Part shown: positions 12,101 to 24,100 of the stretch, piece after piece
Position numbering within the stretch: the stretch's first letter is position 1
Layout of the letters: the number at the start of each line of letters is the position of its first letter
Notes under the pieces: generated by a model
The model's database searches: none
Seen by the model: only the letters and a program-made list of their open reading frames with translations
Told to the model about the DNA's origin: nothing
Program-made: the position numbers and the translations under genes
Source of the DNA: Candidula unifasciata
Lineage: Eukaryota; Mollusca; Gastropoda; Stylommatophora; Geomitridae
Length of the DNA: 64,000 nt
Assembly: GCA_905116865.2 (NCBI GenBank)
Contig: CAJHNH020004602.1
Coordinates: 1,165,378-1,229,377 of the forward strand
Direction: 5' to 3'

Positions 12101-15100
12101 TAAATGTGTTCTATAAAGAAATAATTTGAAATTGCATTACTATAAACAGTGGCATACAATTCGAGGTTTCAAGCCTCAGAAAATCTTTTCAAAGCAACAG
12201 ATCAACCTGCATGGATATAAGATGTTTTAAGTAGGTATGGGCCTAACTGTAAATTCTGGGATAAAAATAATGAGGATGACTCGTACACTAGGTCGATGTG
12301 TACGCCATAATTTTTGGTAGTGGTTTACAGAAGCAGAAATTATATGACATTAAACTTGAATATTCTAAACGTGGAACTGGGTTTACTTAAATTAGACTTC
12401 CAGATTACCTTAACAGATTAGTGGTACCACCTCTTGAGATGAAGTTTTAATGAAGACTGAGACATAGCTTCCTTTATTTATTTTCCTTTAAATTATCTCT
12501 GTATTTTCGCCTATGAATTTGCAGAATAACTAATGTGATTACCCCTCAAGTATGTTTCATTTATTTTGCACCAAATTTTGTGAGTGGGTTAGAAGGGCAA
12601 CGTTATCACCGAAGACCAGATCCCCAAACTGCTCTGCCAGGGTCTACTAAATTTCTTTTGTTGTTGTTTGTTGTAAAAGATGTGTGCAGTTTTCATAATC
12701 AAGATAACCAAGTTTGAAACTTATGCAAGGTTGCTTGGATTTTCGGCCGAGGGAAACTGATGGACATTAAATAGAATGAATTTAAGAAACAAAAGGAATG
12801 CCTGGCAACCACTTGTCACTTGTATCCCCAGTAATAATACAATCTCTCGATCCCATGACACAAACCCTGCCAAAAAATGCCTGCAGAAGTGAGATGTGTC
12901 AGCTCAAAGACGCAGCAAGGCGGTAAACAGGCGTAACGCAATTAAATCTTCGAATGAACGCAGAAGAAGTAAAAGAAGACTGGAATATTTTGGGCACATC
13001 ATTAGAAGCAAAAAATCACTAAACATGCACTTAAGTCGGAAACAAATGGATTGAACAAACAAGGGTGTCCAAAAGAGACCACAAAAGGAATGCTGCTGAG
13101 GGAAGCCAAAGGTGCTGGGCTAGATTCCATCCAAACCGAAAGAAATGCATAGGAAAGAATGGAATGGAAGAATTAAGTGTGAGCTCTAGGTGATATATAT
13201 TGGCACAACAGGATGTTATTGACTGATGTATCGCTGAACTTTGTTTTTAGTTATGTCACAAAACAAATAAGTTTAATAATACAACTGACTATTTCATTTC
13301 TTTCTCAGTTTCCGCAGCAAACGAATGTGTTGTTTATAAAAGAAGAATGTAGAAATGAAGTAATGACTACTGCCCATTTAGCATTTTATTTTGTGTGTGT
13401 GTGTGTGTGCGTGTAATCACAATATTGTACAGATCTCCTGGCAATCTTGAGGTACTAATGTACCTAGGACACAGTATATGTGGAACATACCTGACAAATA
13501 TCTATCATAGGACATCCTAGGAAAGGTTAAGGTCGAGAGGATCGACTTCCCTGCATTGGGTCTCATCATATATGGCGCGGTGTCTCTCCATAAAACGGCT
13601 AGCCGCCTGCCAAGTGCATTGCACAGAGCATAAACTCCATAGCTCCCATGACAATCCCCAGGAGTCTTCATAAAAATTGCTATGAACTGAGTAATGTAGC
13701 CGTGAAATGAACCCACAACCTTCACAGGGCAGGGTAAACGGCTTGACCACTTCGCCACGAAGACCTTCATAGAAAGGGAAGATCAACCAGTCACCTCTTT
13801 AATGAGCCTGCCAAGGGCTTAAACTATTCAATAATTTTTAATGATGATCAAAGACAATAGGCTTCCAAATCTTGCATTCACAAACCGAAGAGCTCATATG
13901 CAGGCTGGAAAAGAATAGGGAATTAAACCATCAGTAGTAATATCATATAAGAGTGAATAACTCAACTTGACAAGGGAACCCCAGGGTCACACCTGACCAA
14001 TCCTTAGAAACATCTCAAACTAACTTGACGTGTACCCCCAGACTTTAACACTTATTACAACCAGAGGTGCGATATTCTCAGTCGCTTTATAAATAATTTT
14101 TTTTACGGTAGGGGAGGGGGGGTCAAGGAGGTAAGCCTTGTTTAACTGATTCTTTTTCTGCCTTTTACCTCCCAATGGAGCACAGGCCTCAGGCAACTCA
14201 TGCCAAGTTGTTCTATCTTTCGCTATTGCATGTACATCTCCACATCACCTCACCATCTTTTTCAACTTCATTCTCTCGCTCCCTTTTCCATGTTGTGTGT
14301 GTGTGTGTGTGGGGAAAGGGGGGGGGGGGGTGGTGAATGTTTTAATTTGTATGCCCTTGTGAGTTCCAGTGAAAAGTCATTTTAGTTACACTTCTCAAAC
14401 AAATATAACAATATACCTGAAATAATATGAAACGTATTACAAAATACTTGAAAAGAAAACATTTATGGATTTGGAGGGAGGGGGGGGGGAAGCAGCTTAG
14501 TCTTCAAATATTGGTAGTGGTGGTCAAGGTGCTTAAGGCCCTAGGTTCCAGTGCCCCTGCTACAGACAGACACAGTTCACCATATGTTGCTACCTGACTT
14601 TGTAGAGACATTGAAGATCTCTCTAACATTTGCAGGGGGTGGTAATGACTGACGTCTTTGTCCCAGAACAGTCTTTGATTCCACTTTCGAATCAACCTCA
14701 TCAACATCCATTACTTCTTCTGAAAACAAAAAGGTATAAACTGTATTCAACTGTACAAGTATGCTGAAGTAGCTGCTATCTTGTTCATTGACTATGAACT
14801 CTGGCAGAAAGTTTTGGTTGGTCACTTGTTTCTGGACATTGGCCTTGTTCCAGGACTTGAATGTTGCATTCTCTGTGTGGGTTCTGGAGCCCCACTGTGG
14901 GGGAAAACAAGAACAATCCTACTGCCTCCCCAACAAGCATGTCATAGGATTGGGGACTTCCTTTGAAGTATGAGTGCATCTACCCGAGTGGCAAGAAACA
15001 ATCAACTGCACATAAATAAGCCAGTAAAATGGATTTACATGCAAAACCCAGGACCTGGCACACAGCCAAAGTGCAAATGGACAAACAACCAGAACTTTCC

Positions 15101-18100
15101 ACCAGAACTTACAGCCGATAAACAAAGAAGAAGAATGTTTGCATGCACATCTGTTCTACAGATGTGACTTATTGTATGCAAACTGGTGGTCCCTTACCTC
15201 CCAGGCAGACACATGCGATGAAACATTGTTTATCTAGGTAACCCTTTTCTAGGATGACCGTGCAGAGACATATAGGCCTTGACCAGTACAAGCCTGGCCC
15301 ACCACCGCCGCCAGGGTTGACACCCCCGTTTCCCTACCTCCTACAAGTTTCAAAGAAAAGGTAGCCTGACACAATTACCGCCACAGAGTATGAAGTGTTA
15401 AAACTTCAGATTCTAGGTCACTACAAAAGCCTGGTGACCAGCTCCTTTCTTCGGATTCGATAAAATCCAAAATATGTTAGTGGTAATCAATTAAATTTGT
15501 TAAGCTGATTCCAAAACCATACTGGTTAGAAAAACATCTGATGACTACCACCTACTAGGGAATCTGAACTACCGTATCAATAATAAAAACACAAACGACT
15601 ACAAGACAATATTTTTCATCAAATATAAAGTCACTGTCTGCCTGCACATAGGCCAAGAGTTAAAAATATCACCTTCAATAGGTGGAAGAAAATCTAGTGC
15701 ATTATCGGGTTCTCCAAGTGCTGGAGACAGCATTAACAGGCTAATCACATGGTCTCCAAGTTTACTTCGGAGTAAAAAATATAGGACTCAGTTAAAGATG
15801 GTAACATCAACAGAGTATACAGCAAATACTCCCCCTTCATTTACTCTTAAAAAAAAAAATATGCAGATCTCCTGTCTTAACTCAATTAGCCTGTTAGAAG
15901 TTGTTCCTGTCCCTAGACTATGAAAGCACACTGAGAAAGGTGAAGACAGGGATGCTTCGAGCAGAGTGGCAAGCTTCACTGGTAAGGTCATGGTTAGTGA
16001 GCATTCTTGGAATCTTTTCTCCAGGCCATGCCGGCGTAGTGGGTAATGAACAGGTAGACAGATTGGCTGGATCTGCACCACTGGTTGGTGGATTGATAAA
16101 TGACAAGGCAGACGTGGCCAAAGCCCTTTGGGAACAAGCAACGGAATCAGTAGAGAAAGAAGATGATTATGGCCTGGACAAAATAAGACACCTTGGTGTA
16201 ACCAGAGGTCTAGCCAGCTCTCTACATTCAGAGAAAAAGCAATACGGACCAGATTGTGACCGGTACCATCAGTATGGGAACTCTGCGTTGGCTGCTGAAG
16301 ATGAGGAGGGAGCATGCATGGGAATGCCCCCGAGTGCTGTGATGTCAATTCTTGACTCAACTCAACTGTTCCTGTTATAAAATTCAGATTTTTATACCAA
16401 CCCTTCATAAATTAAGGAGCAACAGGATAACAATTGTCTTCAGTATTCTGAACCCTTGAGGTTCACTGCTGTGGATCTCACCTGCCATCTTTCTGACTGG
16501 TCTGTTCTTCTTCTACCAAGAGTTGCAGGTCTGTCTGTATATTATTTCTCCACTGTCTTTTTGGTCTGCCTCAAGGTCTACTTCCATTTAACACTTTGTG
16601 CATGCAGCTCATCTCTCTATTACCTGCCATCCATATGCCTCATTCATCACAGTCTATTAGCCCTCATGATGCCAGTAATATGAAAGTACCGAATATGTTT
16701 AGATAACTCAAAAGCAAACCCTACATAAATGTAAACTGTTGAAAATGTCCTACATATGAGGGGTGATCCATAAGTCCTTACCCTAAATATGAAAGATGTG
16801 ACAGAAAGTGAAATTTGGAACAGTGTATATTCCATTTTAATATAGCCTCCTCCCGAATTTAAACATTTCTGCCATCACTGCTTGACTTTGAATAGACTTT
16901 GGAAATAGAATACCCCTTTTTCTAGCTAAACCAGTTATCACAGGCTAGTGTGACTTCGCCCATGTGTCACCGGGGCCCTTACGGGAAGCAAAGAATAGTG
17001 ACACTGCACCCTACCAGGCATGTCGTAAGAGGCGACTAAGGGTAGGGTTGGGCTTGAGGTTGGCTAGCTACCTCATCCTGTAAAAACCATAGCCACAAAA
17101 ACCAACCAACCATGGATAAGTCAATTTGTGGAGGTCAAAAGAAATTTTAAAAAATATTAAACTAAAAATTGTTAATTCTAATGTCAAATCAGTACTATTG
17201 TATGGGGCGGAAACATGGAGAACAACTAAGACAATTACTAATAAATTACAGACATTCATTAACTGGTGCCTGCGCAGAATAGAGGGAATTAAATGGTATG
17301 ATAGAATAACTAATGTAGAACTTTGGGAGAGAACTAAACAGGCTCCAGTGGACCAAGAGGTGAGGAAAAGACGCTGGCATTGGATAGGACACACACTGAG
17401 AAAACAGGAGAACAGCATAACTAGAATGTTTCTGCATTGGAACCCACAGGGGCATAAGAATAAAGGAAGGCCAAAAAACACATGGAGAAGAGAGCTGGAG
17501 AATGAAGTTAGAAAAATGGGGAGGACATGGGGAGAGCTCCATGCAATGGCGAAGGATAGAACGACTTGGCGTGAGTTGGTTGAGGGCCTATGCTGTTTTG
17601 GGGGATAGAAAGGCAGAAGAAGAAGAATTAGTGTGACTTTCTTTATGACTTTTAAGGTTCAGGAAAAGAAAACAATTCTGAAGGTACCGGATATGGTGAA
17701 TATGGCGGGTAAGGAAGAATTTCAATATTCAAACATTGGCTGTTAACTGCACTAGGCTTTGTGACAAGGAGCATTACCCTTGAAAGCAAAGGGAGAGTTT
17801 GAGTGCAGGCGCCTCTCATTTTCTTGATTCCATGATTTCAAGAGAATTGCACAGGACAGAACAGAATGAAGGACTAGACTGCGAGCCCTGTCTGAGGTAT
17901 AATGGCATAACAAGACAATCATGAATAATAAGATTCTTTCTTTCCCACAGTACCTTTCACTTTCACTTCAGGCTTGACTTCTTGTTTTAGCCCAACTCTA
18001 TTTATGTTCAATGGAAGCCGAATTGGGGCCATGTTTGGATCCCCTGATGACAGGTCTGAGATAAACTGCAACAACATATTTAAAAAAACATCAAACATTT

Positions 18101-21100
18101 TTAAAGATTACAATGGGGGAAAAACAAACTGATATTCAAGGTCCAACAATTAAGCAATGAGACTGATTTTATTATGGCCAAGACAAAAGTGCCATCTATT
18201 AAGCAACGCATGGAATCCAAAGAGGCAACCTTCATCTATGATCTGGCAACTTTGCATCGCCGCCTGATAAGCCACAAACAAGCCACTATTTTATTTACCT
18301 AGTTAGATATGCATTGTTACAAAATCAGCGTGGAGCAAAAAGCTAACATTAAATTATATTAAAACTCAGAAGAAGCGCCACTGAGTCAGTTGAATTGATG
18401 CAACAAGTTTATGGTGATAATTGTTTATCTGGTGCACAGATTTTCAGGTGGTATTCACGATTTAAAAGGGCTGTAGAAACGATTACTAATGCAACTAGAC
18501 CTGGACGCCCAATTTCTGTTTGTAATGATGAACTCATTGCAAAAGTTATAGAACAGATACAATAAGATCGTTGTTTTACTGTCAGGATGATGGCAGATGA
18601 ATCTGGTATTAATAGAGAGATCTTTCGTAAAATTTTAGTGCCTGATTTTGGCAAGAAAAAATGTTGCTTGCAGGTTTGTACCGCATTCGTTGTCTGATGA
18701 CCAAAAACATCAGAGAGTTGAGTACCCACGAGACATAAAAAAAAGAACTGTTGGCCCAAAAACAAGTGTATGTTCTCAGCTTTCCACCCTATTTACAGAT
18801 TTGTCTCCCAGTGATTATTTTCTATTCCCAAAATTAAAGTTACCATTGAAAGGACGCTTATTCAATGATATTTATGACATCCAAAGGGCCGTAACATCCA
18901 CTTTAAGGGCCATAGCAACAGAAGACTACAGAGATCGTTCCATTGTTTGTAGATCGTGCTTATCACTGTATCAATGCATATGGGGCTTACTTTGAATAAA
19001 ATACAGGATATATCTTCAACTGTTGATTATTTAAATTTTTATGGAATTAGTCTTAAAACTTAATTGTCGGAACTTGTACAAGCAAGAATGTAACGAACAT
19101 GACATATTATAAAACATGTCCTAGACAGCCATATAAATCTGAACATTGATAATGAATTCGGCCGAAATGTCCAATTACCTCCCTCCCCCTCTTTCAGTGA
19201 ATTAATCTACATCAGCCTGACTGCAGTCATCCACATTTTTACTGTAACAATTATTGGGTTCTATGAGGGGGCTTCAAATGAAAACATTAAGAGTATGATA
19301 GAAATTACCCTGCAAATGTTTTGTAACCTGTCAATACTGCTGTTAAGCAGGTCAACGGTTTTAAGCATGCATGGGAATGCTCCGAGTGCTGTGATGTCAA
19401 TTCTTGACTCAACTCTAAGCATGTGCAGACGAACATGGTGACATCACAATAGGTTTAAAAATGACCACCCCACTTTTGACATACACCAAAGAAAAGTGGC
19501 TTTCTGTCTCCATTTTTTCAACAGTGAAGTGGTCAAAACTATAAATTCACTGGCGAATAAAGGTCCAGTGTGGTGATGCATGCCTGTCAGTCCAGCAAGT
19601 GTATGAAAGGAGTAGGGGGTTTCAAAATGGCATTACTTCAGTGACAACTATGACTGTCCATGACCGGGCCAGGCACACTGAGTAGTGACCTTAGAGCTGA
19701 CTGTAGCCACTGAAGGCCTTCATACAGGAAATTTAAAATTGATTGTGAGTGACACTGTTGACAATCTTGAGAACAGTCAAGGTTCAGCAGACTGCCTTAT
19801 CCGTCATATGATACAGTACCGGAAAGTATCTGCAAGGTGTGTGCTTGTCAAGAACTTTTGCAGTGCTCTGAAGAAGAAGGTGATGCTTTCTATCAAGAAC
19901 AGTTATTAGAGATGAAACCTAGCTTCACTACCACGAGCTGGAAACAAAGAGAACATGCAAGGAATGGCGCCATATCTCCTTACCCAAACCAAAGACGTTT
20001 TGCACACAGCCATCAGCAGGGAAAGTTATGCTGACTTATTTTGGGGCGAACAAGGCATTATTTTAGGGCACCAGTATACAGATCTTCTCATCTTCGACCT
20101 GCAGTTAAATCCAAATAATATGAACTTAACATGACAATGCTCAACTTCATACTGCCCCTGCAATGTTCCAAACCATCAAAGACCTCCACTTTCAGTGTGC
20201 ACCACATCCCCTGTACTCACCAGACCTAGCCCCAAATGAATTCCACCTGTCTGAAAAACTCATGAGTCACTAGGAGGAAAGACTTTTCGGTCTGACGGAG
20301 AAGTACAGCAATCGGTAAATGAGAGGTTACATACGTTACAAAAAGAGTATTTTCTATATTGATCCAAGTATTCTTTTGGTGCTGGCTGACTTGCACTGAA
20401 CGCAGTGGTGACCACATAGAAAAATGATGCATCTGCTCTTTACTTTCTCAGAATATATTCAATCTACTCCCCCCCCCCCCAAACCCCCCCCTAAATGTTT
20501 ACCAATATTCAGAAAAAAAAAAAAACAATCCAGTTGAATCAGGTTTATCTTTGAAGCTATCTTGTAAATACTAAATGTTTACCACTCCTTATATTCAGAA
20601 ATGATAATTTCAAGCAATGTCCTTAACATGTGTACCTACATCATCTCTCATGAGTGAATCAAACAGTTTGCTATCATCTTCTGTGTCATCTGCATATTTC
20701 ATTGACTTGATAGACACTGAATCTAAATCATTGGCTCTGCTACCACCACCACCTCCTCCTCCACCACCACCACCGCCCCCTCCTCCACCACCACTGCCTC
20801 CACTTCCTCTGCTCCAGCCTAGAATTAGAAGAGACATTTTCACATAGTGAATATAAGAAATGGAAATCATAAAATGTATAAAACATTTAATATTGTATGT
20901 ACATAAAATACATTTAATTTCTAATTTACGTAGTATTTTTGATAGTCAAAATAGTGATATATTAAACAAATCCTGAGAAGAAACAAGCAGTAAATCAATA
21001 AGCAGACACTAAAATGATAAATTAAAGGACTGAGAAAGTGAAGACCTCCAAGGCTGATGAGGGAGGCAAAAGGTGGTGGACTGAATTCCATTCAAGATGT

Positions 21101-24100
21101 CGAAGTGATTGTACAGGATAGAATGGAATGGAGGAACAGACTACAAGTTCATGTGACACATAATGATATAACAGGACGATAATGATGATGATGATATGAA
21201 ACGCAATGCACATACAAACTAAATATTACAAAACGAAAATCAAATTTGAAATTGTCACACTGAAATAACATCATCTCCAAGGCCAAAAGCAACTAGCAGA
21301 TACAAAGCAATGCCAAAGTCATGCCATTCGCTTTCCATGATTCTCATGGGGCAGGGCACCAAAGGTCACAACTTTACTAAAATGAACTGGAAGCCATCCA
21401 CTGCCTTTAGGCTGCTATATAATGCGAATGCCCAGCACGTACACAACAGGATCTTACCCCTGTTATCCTGGTGACACCCCCCCCCCCCCACAATATCAAT
21501 GGCCTGCAATAGGGAAATTACTGATTAAAAATTATTTTTTTTACACAGGTCAGCAATGAAAAAAACAATTTTATTTATTGTCCAAAATAATATTAAAGTC
21601 CATACAGAACAGGAATCATCAGTAAACACAAATGCAGCAGAGACACTCTGTGAGACTCAAATGTTTACTGTGACATCATTTTTACCCCTTGACCCAGTCA
21701 AAGGTTAACACAGTGACCAATGGGAAAATTATGACCTCATAATGTCTATTAATAAAGCCATTTTTTGCACAGGAAAACCACCTCAAATCCTGCTCAGTTA
21801 TTGTAGTAACTCCTGTCCCTTCTAAAGTGTGCACAGGTGTAAGCAAAAAAAAGGACATACACATTGTCCCCTTAACAAGAAGTGGGTCAGCTGAAATCAA
21901 ATGTGTTGGGCTGGAAGGCAAAGGTATCACAGTTTTGCTGCAAACCAACTTATAATCTGCCAAGTTTAAAAAAAAAGCGTAACTAATAGATATTAGGTGG
22001 CATGCAATGGCGGCAATGTATTACATGCTCAAGAGGCTTATACTGGAATGTGCCCAACAATGTAAAAGAGGAGAGTCTCTCTGCAAGAAGCATGAGAAGT
22101 CCCCCCCCCCACCTCCCCCCAAAGATAATTTTACTTTAAAGGTAAGGCACTTTTTAAAGAGACCTGGGACATCTGGAAGCATACCTCCAATGTTACCTTC
22201 CACTTACCAGATACTGTTGCTGCTTTGCCCATAGGACCATACGCAAATTCTGACTGCAGTTGTATGGTTCTGTCTTCAAACTGTCCTCTTCCTCTTCCCC
22301 GACCTCTGCCTCTCTCAAATTTTACCCCGTTTGAACTTTTACTATCTTCATGTCTATCTGAACTGCTTGGCGAGGTCACAGACACATTCTGTTTTGACAG
22401 CCTAGAAATGACACAACATGTCAAAAATATATATACTCCTAAACAATGACATAATTAAATTAGAATGATGAAAAGTTGACAGCAGTAGAATTACTGCAGG
22501 CTAGAGAACACATGATGAAAGGCCAGGCAAAATAGAACTCCCCAGGAAAAAGATTTAAATCTGACTCACCCGTGAAGCAATACAACACAGTAACAGGCAA
22601 GAAAAACACAAAAGAGCTACTGTAATACCAAGTGGTGAATATCCATTATCAATAACACACAGATCAAAATTAAATAGAAATGTTCTTGCTAGTTTACAAA
22701 CATCTTCTAACAAGAATTTATAGAACTAAACTTCTAAAAAGGCCCAGCTGTTCTAATGTTTTCATTTCTTTCATCAGTATGGTATAAGGCCAAACAGTAA
22801 GGATACCTGGCTGGTAAAATTAACAGCAGCTATCTTCTTCTTCAGTTCACCCACCAGCTGTGAACTCTGGCGGAAGGTTCTGGTATTTTGTCCACTTCTT
22901 GATTCTAGACCTGTTCCAGAACCTGAGTGTTGCATGTACATCTGTTTCACAGGTCTTGACTCATTTGTATGCAGACTATTGGTTCCTTGCCTCTCAGGCA
23001 GATGTTCTCCGAATCTGAAAGAAGCTTCCAATCAGTTGATTTTTATGACAGGCTTTTGTATAAGCAGTGGGTCTATTCATATTTCTCCTTATAATGGGGC
23101 TCTGGAACTAACAAAGGGAGCAGCTATCTTGTACTCTTGCAGGGTTGCCCCCTATCAGGGTAACGTGACCTATGAACCCCAGACTATGACAGGTGGGAAC
23201 CACTGTATACACAAGCAAGATTGCAGGTCTGTAAGTACAAGGGCTTGAAAACATACTGATATTTGGAGACAATATTTTTGTGTAGGCAGGAAAAAAGACA
23301 TAAAATAGCCAGACAGATGACAGTAGATAGTTACCGGCTGTCATATAGAAATGAGACCTGGCATCAACCCAGAATACTGGCAAGCGACTGCACACTATCA
23401 CTACCAAACCAGAGCTCTGAACAGTTAAAGTAGACTTACTTCATTATGCATGTAAGTAGCTCATTCATTTAACCCTGTGCCCTACTATACATTTATTACT
23501 TACTCCTCTTTGCTTGAAGCCTTCTTGATAGCTGCCAAATTTGGCTTGAAAACTTTTTTCTGGATCCCACCAAGAGTCAGGTCTCGGCTGCCTCTCACAG
23601 ATGGCAGTCTGCAATAAGCAATCAATACTGTTTTATACAACACCAACAATAAGAACCATGAAAAAACCGGTAATCATGAATTTGATCAGGTGTTAGCTGA
23701 AAGTTGCATTAAAAAACTTAAATTTAATGCTGGCGATGTGTGAAGGATGTTCAGAAAGTAATACCACACATTCTGTTCCCAGTACACTTGTATGAAATTC
23801 ACTCACAAAATAACTTACCACACCCTTTACACATAATTTACTCAAGCATCTCTGAACCTTCTATGACCTTATGCCACCGCAAAATAACATCATCATCATT
23901 CACAAATCTTGTCAGAGTGGATAAGTGGACTAAAGAGATGAAAATAAGAGAAAACCAGACTGAGGCTTAAGGGGCAATGTCAGAGCACAGTCCAATTCAA
24001 TTTGTTGATTGCTTTCAAAATTTTCTGATTTATGTGAGGTAATGCATTTTTGTGATAGAGAAACATCTTGGATGCATTTTTGTGTGTGTTCAACATTCTG

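Noticed and set aside
17068..17542. Minus-strand frames opposite the RTE-1 fragment
   Set aside because: Shadows of the LINE frame on plus; no motif.
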